From Lepidostoma basale (taxonomy: Eukaryota; Arthropoda; Insecta; Trichoptera; Lepidostomatidae): a DNA stretch of 64,000 bases. The DNA lies in the NCBI GenBank assembly GCA_022606425.2, contig JAHDVF020000247.1:248001-312000 (forward strand). The letters are read 5' to 3'. Below, in pieces: positions 33,463 to 60,659 of the stretch (position 1 is the first letter of the stretch; every line of letters begins with the position of its first letter). Position numbers and translations under genes: made by a program. The notes under the pieces were generated by a model that saw only the letters and a list, made by a program, of their open reading frames with translations, made no database searches and had not been told where the DNA came from.

Positions 33463-34419
33463 ATATCTCTTTTTCTTTTTATATACTTTGTATATACAAC
33501 ACTTACATTAAAAAAATAAAATTACATAGACATGTTTCGGACAACCAGTCCTCCTTCAGTGATACATATTATAAAGATACATATTTAAACTATTATAAAA
33601 TTGTTTACATGATCTGACAGATGTTATAAAGATTCATTTTGAAAGGTTTTTTTTTAACTTACCTAGATTTAACTAACTAAACTAACTAACCATCACGCCG
33701 TCTCCCCGAAGGGGTAGGCAGAAAGAATGGACTGCCACACCTTTCTTTCCTGACATATTTCTCTCGCTTTCTCAACATTCATACATCGTGTCATGCACGC
33801 GCATCGATTTCTCTGACTCCTGACATTCAATATTTGATTTATTTGATCGTGCCACGTTTTCCTCGGTCTTCCTCTATTTCTGGTTCCATTTACATCATTA
33901 ACATATAATTTTTGTACCATTCTTTCTTCATTCATTCTTTCCATATGTCCAAACCATCTTAATGATCCTTTCATTATTTTGTTCATGACACCATCATTCG
34001 CACCGCATTCACTTATTAAATTTTCATTCGACACTATCATACACAGAGTATCCACACATTCGTCTAAGAGATCTCATTTCTACTGCATTTATTCTACTTT
34101 CATCCTTCCTTTGCCAGTTCCATGCTTCGCTTCCATACATAAGGGTCGGTAGAAGAACACCATTGTGCACTGCCATTCTAGCTTTTTTGGATAGGTTTTT
34201 GTTTGCGATGGCAACTTTAAGTGTACCTAGATCTATGTTACAAAAAATCTTTATTACATCTGTCAGATCGTGTAAACAATTTTATAATATTTTAAATATG
34301 TATCTTTATAATATGTATCACTGAAGGAGGACTGGTTGTCCGAAACATGTCTATGTAATTTTATTTTTTTAATGTAAGTGTTGTATATACAAAGCACATA
34401 AAAAAGAAAAAGAGAAATA
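33463..34419. repeat. Foldback HH-5 with a LINE-A between its arms
   Basis: The arm 33463-33640 is inverted at about 34246-34419 (about 175 bp each, high identity). In each arm the motif is CTGAAGGAGGAC-tggtt-GTCC-GAAACATGTC, on the minus strand at 33528-33560 and the plus strand at 34321-34351. The centre received LINE-A copy 13. Confidence 0.88.
33669..34223 (-). mobile_element. LINE-A copy 13, 9-bp TSD
   Basis: Minus strand from the VAIANKNLSKKARMAVHNG region through YGSEAWNWQ to PFGETA and the TTAG tail. The frame is nearly intact with a short in-frame loss near 33820. TACCTAGAT at 33660-33668 and 34224-34232 flanks it. Confidence 0.88.
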
Positions 34420-34424
34420 AATTT

Positions 34425-35280
34425 AAGCAATTTATTGATTTTATATTTAGAATCTATATTAAGATCACTGATATCATTATATTTAACGGCGAAAATTTTG
34501 TCCCCACCGAAATGTTGGACATTCTTCTTCGCGTTCGGTTTATTATTTCCCTCCATCGCCCGGTAATCCCCTGACCATCGCTCGTCTCCCCTTCCAACCA
34601 CCTGCGAGGCTTTCCCGCTCATTCCCAACAAAGGAATCGACAGAATGACAAAAGACCGCCACAACGCTTTCTTTATCCCAACTCCACAACCGTAACATCC
34701 CAAGTCCAGGGGTACCTGCGCGGGGAAAATTTTCCTTCCGTACTGGCAACACAAGGGCGGCCATTTTAACAAACTCTTATGGACATTCTTCTTTTGAAAT
34801 GCTCCGTTCGATTTGTGATGCTTCTTAACACATCGTGTGCGGGTGTTTCGTGACGCTAGCAAGCTAGAAATTTTCAAAACATATTTAGCGAAAAAAATAT
34901 CTTTACAATTCTAACACACATCATACATTGAACTTGTATAAAGTAAAAATAGTAATTACACAAAGGGGCAAGGAAGGTACCTCCACGTGTGATGTATTCA
35001 TAACTATTACGGAACACCCGGCGCCCCTGGAAACGACATAAAGTCGGCCATACTTTCCTCCATTGTGTCAGAGAAAAAGGAGCAAAGAGGATCTATTTAA
35101 AGCCATCCTTTAGATACTCGCTTACCATTGACACGAAGAAGAAGAATACAAAAGATTTAACCTAGATCTATGTTACAAAATAAACAAAAAATCATTTGAT
35201 TTCATAAAAATGCATATTAATTATTGGTATCATCATCTGTCCCTCGTATCTGAGGAAGACTGTCATTCGTGGATCTTCTT
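34425..35280. other. Unique DNA, GC-richer at 34500-35115
   Basis: Least repetitive stretch outside the FMO gene. The 204-codon minus ORF (34263-34877) runs from this DNA into the HH-5 arm and has no domain, so I do not call it. 35155-35185 repeats the 'cctagatctatgttacaaaa' phrase from 34226-34247, so part of an HH-5 element lies here. Confidence 0.45.
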
Positions 35281-35284
35281 CTTT

Positions 35285-35420
35285 CACCTAGCCATTTCCT
35301 GATATTTGGGGTCGGTTGGTCGCCAAGTCTCACGATCCAGGGTCATCTGGCTGTCTAGTCCCAGCGCCTTCAGGTCGTTCCCAACTGTGGACATGTGGAA
35401 TGGTAATTTTAGGGAAACTA
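35285..35420 (-). mobile_element. Possible LINE-K 3' end
   Basis: Minus strand reads MTLDRETWRPTDPKYQEMAR then a stop and an AGA-rich run. This looks like another LINE C-terminus. 58440-58500 has a similar ending (ILREMAE, then AAG-rich). Confidence 0.45.
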
Positions 35421-35611
35421 TTCTAGATAACGCAGGACAGGCAATATTTATTTTGTGATCGCCAACGTCGGGGGATCTGATACGACACACGTGAAGAATT
35501 ATTCTATAAATAATCATGTATTTAACTAGAACATTTTGTAACTGGGAGTATGTACAATAAATGTTACAGAAGATATTCTTTTTAGGTATTCCAAACGATT
35601 TTTTTTTTATT

Positions 35612-36015
35612 TCTTCTTCTTCCTCTTAGTTAAGGTCGTATGACCTGTTTGTGACGGCGGTCTGTCTTGGGATGATGATGCCCAGCCATCTCTCCATCTC
35701 TTCGGTGGCCTTCCTGGTAATCTCTTGCTTCTAGGGTTTTCATCTTCAACAATTTTTGCAATTCTGGTATTCCCCATGCGGTCCACGTGGTCTCTCCAAA
35801 AGCGCCTTCTGCTTCTTCCCCATCTCAATATGTCTTCAACACCACAGACAGACCTTATTGTTTCATTTCTGATCCGATCTCTGAGGGTTTTGCCATGGAG
35901 CGTAGGGTTCGCATTTCTGCTACTCTAAGAAGGTTCTTAGTTCTATTGGTATCGGCTCTGACCTCTATTCCGTACGTCATGATGGGGCGAACGCATGCCT
36001 TGTATATCTTTTATA
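35612..36015 (-). mobile_element. LINE-B 3' end
   Basis: Minus strand: YGIEVRADTNRTKNLLRVAE, LRWGRSRRRFWRDHVDRMGN, RLPGRPPKRWRDGW, then an AAG-rich tail. A few indels. Confidence 0.85.
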
Positions 36016-36019
36016 TCTT

Positions 36020-36410
36020 TTTAATTTCACTTGATTAATTATCAACACGAATAAAAACGTGTTTTGTAACGTTTCCCGCACACGATGTGTTAAGAGATTT
36101 GGGGGCTTAAATAGTTCGACCTGTGTCGGATAATCAGTCTGCGTGTAGCCAGTTGGCTTTTGTTGTCGTAGAATATGTGGAATTATGGCTTTGTTAGGGC
36201 ACGGGGATTATAGAATTTTCATCTGTGTCAATATTTTATAAGACGTAATTATTTATATCCCATATACATAAGTAATATTACATATTTTACAAAAGGGATT
36301 TAAACACATCTGTTATTAATTTATGTACACAAATCTGGTGAAAAATTATTAAATTGTGTATTTTGGTATTTATCGTTACTTCACTATTGTTATAGAACCA
36401 ACCAGTCGAT
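36020..36410. other. Spacer, nothing recognised
   Basis: No repeat or coding signal seen. Confidence 0.45.
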
Positions 36411-36414
36411 CATG

Positions 36415-36700
36415 ACCAGCTGGGTATCAGGGCAAGACTCCCGCGGATGTCCTGTCAAAGAGTGTTAAAATATTTTTGGCACATATTCGGAGAGATCAGG
36501 ACATCCTTGAAAAGCTCATCATCATGTTCAAAGTAGATGGAAAGCGACCACAAGAACGACCACCAAGCCGCTGATCCGATCAAATCAGAACGCTGACTGG
36601 TCTCTCATTAGCTGTAGCCTGGCGTACCATGGTCAATAGTTTACAGGATGGACACGACCCTCAATCATGAGGAATGCGACTGAGAAGAAGACTAATAAGG
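36415..36700 (+). mobile_element. LINE-I 3' end
   Basis: Frame-broken reading IRTLTGLSLAVAWRTMVNSL then QDGHDPQS, stop and AGA-rich tail; a typical LINE C-terminus. A scrap of the same kind is at 41600-41670. Confidence 0.6.
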
Positions 36701-36749
36701 AAGTTGTACTACAATTAAACCATTCTCGACAGAAATTTATTGAATATTT

Positions 36750-36860
36750 TATTCTTCGTCTTCTTCTTCTTCTTCTTCTATTTCTTCTTCTTCTTTTATT
36801 TTTCTTATTCTTCTTCTATTTCTTCTTCTTCTTCTTATTATTATTATTCTTCTTCTTCCA
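36750..36860. repeat. (TTC)n/(TTA)n microsatellite
   Basis: About 110 bp of imperfect TTC and TTA repeats, then 36860-36930, which resembles a LINE-I-type 3' end on the minus strand. Probably the expanded tail of that LINE. Confidence 0.8.
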
Positions 36861-36939
36861 GGTATCTCTCCATCGTTTTGAGGATCTCCCTGGTGGACGC
36901 CATCCATTCCATTCCAATATCACGAAACGTTATTTCATA

Positions 36940-37410
36940 CTAAGATAATTAGAGAAGAAGGGTACATAAGATGAAATCTGGAAAATATTGTGATAAAGAG
37001 ATCACTGGAAATAATGTGCGAGAGCTAACGATGGAATACCTAACTAATAAATAATGAAGAAACATTAGGCACATAAATCCGTCCTTCAGAAAATTTAAAA
37101 CCAGGCGTCGATCTATAAGGCAGGACGCTTGGCAACTGATTTAGGTTCAATGCTGACTGAATAAGCCCCATATTTCTGGTATAATATATATACTTATATT
37201 CTCATATAAGTTTGTACTATGAATTTTCATACAATAGATATAAATCCTTGGTGTTATTATTTTCGTTAAGAAATAAAGGTTTTGATGGTCATACATTACG
37301 ATTTAATATTACATGAATATTGATTGAAGTGTTTATATATGCACATATAAGGAAAAAAGAAATCTAGAAGGGCAGATTTAATCATTACTTGAACGAATCA
37401 ATATATTTAT
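36940..37410. other. Spacer, nothing recognised
   Basis: AT-rich. Nothing identified. Confidence 0.45.
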
Positions 37411-37414
37411 CTTA

Positions 37415-37562
37415 AAGCGGCCATGTTCGATGTTGGAAAAATCTAAATTCTTGTAATTAAAAAAATCTCCTAGAGATTTACGCCGGAATAGAAAAGTCTA
37501 GCAATCCAAGCTCTCTGTCTACATCTGTGGAGAAACGGCGAAACGGTTGATAAGTTAGTCAA
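37415..37562 (+). repeat. LINE-A tail, strongly degraded
   Basis: Weak match to the KGGHVRS…WRSILSAYP segment with a remnant 'gataagttagtcaa' tail. Confidence 0.5.
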
Positions 37563-37859
37563 GCTTATTTTGTATTTCATTTGTGCGCCTTATAAAGTGA
37601 AACCTTTTCAGAATTATGAAAATAACTTTACTTGGAAATTTATGGCATTGTGTTTAAACCAAATTTAACAGTGGGTAAAATATTTATTACTATATGTTAC
37701 ATCTCTCTCAATTCTCTCTTTAATATATATTATATACCATTTTCAGTTTACGCTCTGATAACACTAATTGGCAGACCACCACTCCCACATATATCGTTGG
37801 GTACATCCTTAGTTTTCTGGAAAGGGAGATTTCACCTATTGTGAATAAATAATAGAAAA

Positions 37860-37950
37860 TTTATTACGAATGAAAATGTCTGTTTTCTAGAAGTATATTA
37901 TATTTTATGTGACTGGCATATTTATCAAATGTAGCCTGCAGCTTTAATCA
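37860..37950 (-). repeat. HH-1 fragment
   Basis: acgaatgaaaatgtctgttt and ctagaag.a.attatatttt match the HH-1 body; the motif part is lost. Confidence 0.6.
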
Positions 37951-37989
37951 AATGAACCAAATGCAGAATAGAAGCAGCTCGTGCTGCCT

Positions 37990-38465
37990 TGATATAATAA
38001 GATGAGAACTATTTTCTGCGATGATAATATTCATTTAAAATTACGACAAAGAATGGTCAGATGCTTTGTTTGGTCAGTGCTGTTATACGGGGTGGAGTCA
38101 TGGACCCTTAAAGTCAATATTATGAACCGATTGGAGGCTTTTGAGATGTGGATACACCGAAGGATGTTACGCATCTCCTGGACTGACATGGTCAGCAACA
38201 CAGACGTTCTCCATAGAGCCAGAGTTGACAGAGAGTTGCTGACCAACATCAAAGTCCGTAAGGTGTCCTACTTGGGCCATGTTCTGAGAGGCGAAAAATA
38301 CGCACTGTTACATCTGATCTTAAAGGGTAAGTTGAGGGTCGACGAGGTGTTGGGAGAAGGCAGGTTTCCTGGCTGAGGAATATCTGAGAGTAGACAGGGC
38401 GGAGGACCGTAGAGGGGCTGTTCCAAGGGTGATAGTCAATGTTAGGGAGACCTGATAGGACACAG
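37990..38465 (+). mobile_element. LINE-G 3' end
   Basis: A 124-codon ORF reads RMVRCFVWSVLLYGVESWTL, FEMWIHRRMLRISWTDMVSN and KVSYLGHVLRGEKYALLHLI, the C-terminal region of an RTE-like LINE. A frame-broken end and AGA-rich tail follow. It is the only copy in the window. Confidence 0.83.
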
Positions 38466-38469
38466 AAAG

Positions 38470-38860
38470 AAGAAGAAGGCTGCAGATCAGAATCTATTTT
38501 GCATTGCTACGGGTTAAAAATTATGCTAACAATGTGCATTTTTTATATTGGATAAGGTGTAAGCAGAAACACAAAATTTATACATTTTATTTAATAGAAA
38601 CACAAAGCCTGAATCTGGGGACATAATCCCTCTAGGTATCTGGTATTTATGGAATTTTGTCCATTTCGGAATAGTATATCGAATGTATGAAATCAATACA
38701 TACCTGACACGAATGTATTTATACAATTGACGATATTATATATCGTTAGATAGTTTTATTATTATAATTATTATTATTATCATATTGAAAAGCTTTTTAC
38801 ATCATTACAATTATATTATATCGCAAGGCAAAGCGATATAAAAGGTGTAGCTTTCATCTC
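38470..38860. other. Spacer, nothing recognised
   Basis: AT-rich, with an ATT-rich run at 38755-38780. Confidence 0.45.
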
Positions 38861-38864
38861 AAGA

Positions 38865-39000
38865 CATGTGATTGGTCACTAATATATCGCCATTTCACTG
38901 TCACTTGATTTCTACATCAAACCATAGACAGTATAATAATCACACTGCCATCCCCAGGAATGGAACCCGGGACCTTCAGTGTGGCAATCATAGTATTCAC
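38865..39000 (-). mobile_element. tRNA-derived SINE
   Basis: The minus strand has the B-box region (complement of ggaacccgggacc near 38965), the CAGTGTGA hairpin, decayed, and body words (catgtcttgagat…, tagaaatcaagtgacag). Confidence 0.7.
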
Positions 39001-39054
39001 CATCATCATCAAGGTGTCTAAATAAATGAATATATAAAATAATAATAAATTTCA

Positions 39055-39560
39055 CGTATAATTAATACGAATGAAATCTTATGTTTTGGGAATGAGATGT
39101 TTCGCATTTCTAAGGCATTAACAAATGTCTTAACAATCCAAAACTTGTAATTCCCATAAAATATAATGAAACTTCTAAAAACAGACAATTTCATTCGTAT
39201 TAATTATTTAATACGGATTTTTACATATTTGTCTAAGAAACAATAACTATAACATTTATGCAATGTATTTAGTTTATTCTACGTGTTCTTCTATTATAGT
39301 TTCATCTGTTGACTAAAGGATGCTGCTGCGAGCTGCCAAAATGGATCTGAACTCAGAGAACGTGTGGATTAAACTAAATATATATTATGTATTATAAAAG
39401 AATTTCTAGAAACCTGACGTCTTGTAAATTAATATAAATGAAAACAGGTTTATTATAATTAATGGGAATGACAGGCATTATCATTTAATAATAGCTTAAC
39501 AAGGCGAAAAAATGTCATTTTGATTGAAATTCTTTTGAACTTCTATATGGTAATACCAAG
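39055..39560. repeat. HH-1 copies, one palindromic
   Basis: 39055-39195 is head-to-head: aatacgaatgaaat…gagatgtttcgc on the left, …aaaatataatgaaacttcta…cattcgtatt on the right. 39385-39560 is a second diverged copy. Confidence 0.68.
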
Positions 39561-39670
39561 CGTATAAATTTTTATTAATTATTTGATATACAGTTTGACA
39601 TAACTATTCAAAAAACAAAATATAATAACGCTTTCTTTATTATTGAAATCAAAAGCAACATTTATTTTTA

Positions 39671-39836
39671 AGGATTAATTGTATCTCAATACAGACGAAG
39701 ATGTAAATTGTTTTTTTTTTTTGAAACAGAATATGATGGCCGAGGCGTTTTGGCGTTTTCTGTTTAGGCGTTTAGGCGTTTTTTGTTTCCGAAAAAACAA
39801 TTTACATCTTCATCTCTATTGAGATACTATTAATCC
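39671..39836. repeat. Palindrome of R-17, arms about 50 bp
   Basis: aggattaattgtatctcaat near 39671 is inverted near 39817-39836, with aagatgtaaattgttttttt inverted at about 39787-39806. The loop has a run of 'ttaggcgttt' repeats. Confidence 0.82.
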
Positions 39837-39839
39837 TTA

Positions 39840-40170
39840 AAAATTATTAACTCGCAATGGGTAAAATCCAGTATTTGTCTACAAGTATTTGTATACATTA
39901 AAAAAAAAATTATTTAATGAGAAATAAAAAAAACGTTTGCATTTTTCAGTTTTTTTAATGAATCTATTTATTCCCACATATTTCATTAGGTACATTAATG
40001 AATGTATAAAAGTTTTTCACGTATAATACATAGAAATAAGAGATTGTGAATTCAAAATTAAATTACGGCTTAATCTTAAAAACTATAGAGGACAAATAAA
40101 TAAATATTTAAGTGTAAAACACACGACGTTTCATAAAATTTCTAAATCATTAAAAAATAGAATTTAATAA
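39840..40170. other. AT-rich DNA
   Basis: Continues R-17-like sequence (gggtaaaatccagtatttgt) to about 39900, then nothing recognised. Confidence 0.45.
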
Positions 40171-40239
40171 GCAGTCTACCAATTTATTTATATTTCTTTT
40201 TTTTCTGGTCGATTCTGGTCCGCAGAGTTAACAGAAAAC

Positions 40240-40245
40240 TTTATT
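40240..40245 (-). promoter_or_regulatory. Polyadenylation signal AATAAA of the FMO gene
   Basis: AATAAA on the minus strand about 90 nt past the stop codon at 40336. A second (ATAAATAAA) lies near 40177-40190. No other signal is closer to the stop. Confidence 0.6.
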
Positions 40246-40335
40246 ATCCTTAGCCACGCGAAACAGCTCCTCCAGTCGATACAAGTTATTCATAAAATCT
40301 AATCTGGCAGCAAAATATAAAGTTCATAAATTAGC

Positions 40336-56947
<16,612 letters not shown>

Positions 56948-56999
56948 TTTTTAATCAGTTTCAGCGTCTGGAATATAATGACATGTGTATATTTGAATT

Positions 57000-57335
57000 T
57001 CGAACGCTAGTAGGTAATTGTTAAAAATAGCTATTGGATTTTTTTTTATATAGGTATAAAGCAGATTTCTACAGAGTCATCTAAACATAGAATGCGATAA
57101 AAATATATCAATAGTGGACTTGAGTTAATCTGTCAGACTACTTATTCGTATTATAATATGTTAATTTAAACAATTGTGAAAAAATCAAAGCAGAAACATT
57201 TTTTAAAGTATTCAATATGTGTTAAAAGATGAGCCTATTTTAAAAAAATTCTTATTTTCCAACATTAATAAAATTAACAACATATGTATTATATGGAGAT
57301 TCAGACGTAGTTTGCAAAGGCAATGGGCGATAGAT
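57000..57335. other. Spacer upstream of FMO exon 1, nothing recognised
   Basis: AT-rich DNA in the presumed first intron. Confidence 0.45.
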
Positions 57336-57339
57336 TTAA

Positions 57340-57445
57340 TTCATACAAACGGAATGATCTGTATTCTAGAAGCTTTATTTTATTGAAATGACATGTTTCA
57401 TCTTGCCAAGGCATTATCAAACATTTGATAATGTATAATCAAGGG
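57340..57445. repeat. HH-1 copy, palindromic
   Basis: Minus strand TTTGATAA, T, GCCTT-ggc-AAGAT, GAAACATGTC (about 57388-57425); a second inverted remnant ends in aaaacatgtcattcg. Confidence 0.7.
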
Positions 57446-57449
57446 AAAA

Positions 57450-57635
57450 CATGTCATTCGGACGACATTCGTGGCAGAGTGCCAAGATCTTTAACTGCCA
57501 CACCGAAAGATCCGGGTTTGATTCCCAGCTATGGCAGTGCGATTATCACACTGTCATTAGTCTGGTGTAGAATTCAGGTAATGGCGATAGATTAGCAACC
57601 TATCACATATCATGAGAATCAATATTATTGTTATA
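57450..57635 (+). mobile_element. tRNA-derived SINE
   Basis: A-box-like TGGCAGAGTGCCAAG (about 57471-57485), B-box-like GGGTTTGATTCCC (about 57514-57526), the hairpin word cagtgcgattatcacactg and the body to gagaatcaatatt. Confidence 0.8.
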
Positions 57636-57639
57636 TCCT

Positions 57640-58150
57640 TTACATCAATTTAGCTCGCGCTGTAATGATGTAAATAGCGATTTAACAAAATAATAAATAA
57701 ATTCCAATAAATAAAACTTCAGCAAACATTTGCCATTTCCATAGAATAAAATAAAACCTCTAGAAAACAGACGTTTTCATTCGTATTAGTATGCAAATAT
57801 TAATGAACAAATAAATATGGTATCTTATTTTGCTCCACAAATCATATTATTTACTTGGAAAATTTCATTGAATTGTTGTACACTATTTATAAACTTGAAG
57901 TATGCTTTTTACATTGTTGCAGAACGAAGCTAATGTAAATAATATAAGCCTAAAGAATTACGTATCATATTTACATTTCTTATATAACCGTATTACTAGA
58001 TTATGTATGAAATAGAATAGTGCTAGCATTTTGTTTGACTTTTGATATCACAATATAAAATATGGCAACATTTATGACTTTGGATCCCACAATATATAAT
58101 ACAATATAACAACATAGATAACTTTGAATTCCGTAATATATAAAATGTTA
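57640..58150. repeat. HH-1 fragment at 57715-57800, otherwise AT-rich
   Basis: cctctagaaaacagacgttt and tcattcgtatta match HH-1. The rest has short direct repeats (acaatataa.at) but no recognised element. Confidence 0.5.
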
Positions 58151-58154
58151 TCTA

Positions 58155-58350
58155 AAGTCAAAAAAGTCTAAAGTTATGGTATTTGAAAAGGAAGAATATA
58201 CGACAGATTGTGACATAAGTGCGAACGGTGAGAAAAAAGAGCAAGTTCCCGAATTTGTCTACCTAGGAATCATGTTTACAAGAGATGGAAAAATGGAGAA
58301 AGATATCGGAAGAAGGGTTGGAGCTGGAAACAAAATAAACGGTGCACTCT
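58155..58350 (+). mobile_element. LINE-A segment
   Basis: Matches SKVMVFEKEE…EFVYLGIMFTRDGKMEKDIG to NGAL, then stops. It overlaps in content with the copy starting at 58505. Confidence 0.75.
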
Positions 58351-58429
58351 AAATATATGTATATTTTTTAATATGTTCACGTGACTCTGCATTTTATTAT
58401 ATAGTTACATAGTAAAAAGTGCTTCTTCT

Positions 58430-58502
58430 TCTTCTTTCGCTCAGCCATTTCCCTTAATATGGGGTCATTTCTTTTGGCAGATTCTCTAACTTATTTTTCA
58501 CG
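58430..58502 (-). repeat. LINE tail scrap (K-like)
   Basis: A CTT-rich run then complement of …RNDPILREMAE; it separates two LINE-A copies. Confidence 0.45.
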
Positions 58503-58504
58503 TT

Positions 58505-58965
58505 GGTCCACAATGGTGAAAAATTAGAGCAAGTTATCGAATTTGTCTACCTGGGAAGCATGTTTACAAGAGATGGAAAAACTGACAAAGATATCGGAAG
58601 AAGGGTTGGAACTGGAAACAAAATAAATGGTGCACACAAAGTCATTACCGCAAATAGAAATATATCGACTGAAGCAAAGATGGCAGTGCACAATGGAGTT
58701 CTAGTGCCGACCCTTATGTATGCAAGTAAAGCTTGGAGTTGGCAGAAGAAGGATGAAAGTAGGATAAATGCCGTAGAAATGAGGTCACTAAGAAGGATGT
58801 GTGGAAAAACAATGTATGATAGAATATCTAATGATGAAGTAAAAAAGGAATGTAAAGCGGATGAATGCGTGATAAATAAAATCAAGAAAGGGTCACTAAG
58901 ATGATTTCGACATACACGGAACGAATGGATGAAGGAAGAATGATTAAAAAGATACGAATAAAAGC
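58505..58965 (+). mobile_element. LINE-A copy 21 (copy-5 subfamily)
   Basis: A 133-codon open stretch: HNGEKLEQVIEFVYLGSMFT, NKINGAHKVITANRNISTEA, WSWQKKDESRINAVEMRSLR, KADECVINKIKKGSLR, then a TGA in place of Trp and decay. No tail. Confidence 0.87.
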
Positions 58966-58969
58966 GTTG

Positions 58970-59085
58970 TCTAGAATTTTTATTATGTTTTATGTGAATG
59001 ACATTAACATTTATAATTTGATAATACCTTAGACAGGCGGAACATGCAATTCACATAAAATATTTTATCTCCTAGAAAACAGATA
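58970..59085 (+). repeat. HH-1 copy, palindromic
   Basis: Left half tctagaatttttattatgtt; right half TTTGATAATACCTTAGACAG, GCGGAACATGC, then caattcacataaaatatttt. The invariant GAAAC is mutated to GGAAC here. Confidence 0.65.
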
Positions 59086-59325
59086 AAATAATTAAATCAA
59101 GATAGATAAGCATTCTCAAAAATTGAGATCCGTGAGTATTTATTTCAAGTCTACTCTGACCATATGTGTATACAAAATGTTGAGTAAAACTAGTTATTGC
59201 ATAGATTAAAACACAATAATATAGAGAAATTCGATTATATCTATGGTTTAAACATGTGATAACGTGAATATACAGTACAGATATTTAACATATGTGAGGT
59301 GAATGCAATAAAGTAAGTTACTTAC

Positions 59326-59440
59326 AGAAATAATACACAGATTATCGTGAAACTGACAGCACGGTCACAACTCACTCACTTAACTTCACCGTATGAACGG
59401 AGAGATGTACGAGTAATATAGTTCTATAACGACAGAATGC
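59326..59440 (-). other. Candidate 5' untranslated exon of the FMO gene
   Basis: A strong donor TTTCT|GTAAGT lies at 59326 on the minus strand, matched by the acceptor at 56968-56969. Upstream, TCAGTT at 59356-59351 fits an insect initiator, and a TATA-like stretch lies about 60 nt further. The upstream boundary is a guess. RNA evidence is needed. Confidence 0.4.
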
Positions 59441-59714
59441 AACAGAATACAGAGTGACTGAATTGTCAGCTAATTGTATTCCAATTATTTATCATTGTGG
59501 TAATTGATAAGACACTAAACCTAAGATAAGAGGCACAGTAGAAGAACACAAAATGTATCACTTTATTTACTAGCACATACGAGTATATACTATGTGTGAT
59601 ATTTTTCAATTTGTGTACATGGTGTTCTAAAATTGATTTCAAAAAATTAATTTAAAATATTAAGTTATTACTTTGTTTCTTTAATATACGCCATACTTTG
59701 TGTTGTTATGATGG

Positions 59715-60347
59715 TTTATTTCTATTTTTATCTTTTTAATACACTTTGTATAGATAACACTTTTAACAAAAACAAACCATCACGCCGTCTCCCCGAAAGG
59801 GTAGGCAGAAAGAATGGCACACTTTAACCGATGCGGCACTCCATCCTTCTCTTTTCGCCCCGCGAGAGACGCGGTGTGATGGGTTGCGAACCTCATCGCC
59901 ACCAATAGGCATCTCCCGCGCACACTTCGATCGTCGAACAGCCACAAAATAAATCTAAAACAAATAATATACCTAAAATACAATGATATAAAATAAAATA
60001 ACAAAATAAAAATAATTTAACACAAAATGTTCATTTTAGATGGTGCACATATTGTCTATTTAATTTATGTTCCGCGTATCCACCGTTTTTATTAATTAAT
60101 CAGATGTATATTTTGATTATTATTAAACTTAACACTTTTATTTAAAATAAAATTATATTGACATGTTTCGGGCAAACAGTCCTTCAGTAAAGATACATAT
60201 TTATAAAAATATTATAAAATTGTTGTTGTTTGCATGATCTGACAGATGTTATAAAGAGTTATTTTTAATATTTATTTTATGTCTATATAATTTTATTTTT
60301 AATATAAGTGTTGTATATACGAAATGCATAAAAAAGAAAAATATGAA
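59715..60347. repeat. HH-5 foldback, partly deleted, split by a LINE-A derivative
   Basis: The outer part of one arm is at 59715-59765 and resumes at 60130-60260 (minus-strand motif CTGAAGGACTGTTTGCCC-GAAACATGTC at 60160-60190). The opposite arm remnant is 60282-60347 (aatataagtgttgtatatac). Confidence 0.75.
59766..60129 (-). mobile_element. Internally deleted LINE-A, 364 bp, with 11-bp TSD
   Basis: TAACACTTTTA flanks it exactly (59755-59765, 60130-60140). On the minus strand it starts with about 270 bp of leader, reaches cgcggggcgaa and tggagtgccgcatcggt, which match the start of LINE-A copy 1 (about 2570-2605), then jumps straight to the LINE-A 3' end (attctttctgcctacccttt, ggggagacggcgtgatggtt). 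The whole ORF is missing. This shows what the LINE-A 5' leader looks like and behaves like a SINE-sized passenger. Confidence 0.85.
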
Positions 60348-60349
60348 TA

Positions 60350-60555
60350 TACATAAATATTTTTTTAAATACTAAATAAGCTTTCCTAATTAAAAAATAA
60401 GAGATCTTTTAATTCATTTATAATATATGTACAATATTAAATTCCTAACTCGTATATCTGATTTCGCAATAAATAAGTTTAACGGCAGTCTTCTACCAAT
60501 GAAGGTACTGATTTAAATTTATTCAATCGTAATTAGTCATTCGTTAAGTTTGTCT
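60350..60555. other. Spacer, nothing recognised
   Basis: AT-rich. Confidence 0.45.
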
Positions 60556-60557
60556 TG

Positions 60558-60640
60558 TCCAGACTGCATCCAGGTTATTCCGACATATCCACCTTAGTTG
60601 TGGTCGCCCTGCACTTCTCTCTGCCGTCCATTATTTGATT
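60558..60640 (-). repeat. LINE-D tail scrap
   Basis: gactgcatccaggttattcc and gtggtcgccctgcacttctc match 8345-8420 with a small deletion. Confidence 0.65.
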
Positions 60641-60659
60641 ATTGAGTAATATATAATTA

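Noticed and set aside
34263..34877. 204-codon minus-strand ORF
   Set aside because: Its C-terminal half is the HH-5 foldback arm and the rest has no domain; a chance ORF across a repeat edge.
36667..36948. Leucine/phenylalanine-rich ORFs
   Set aside because: Translation of a (TTC)n/(TTA)n run.
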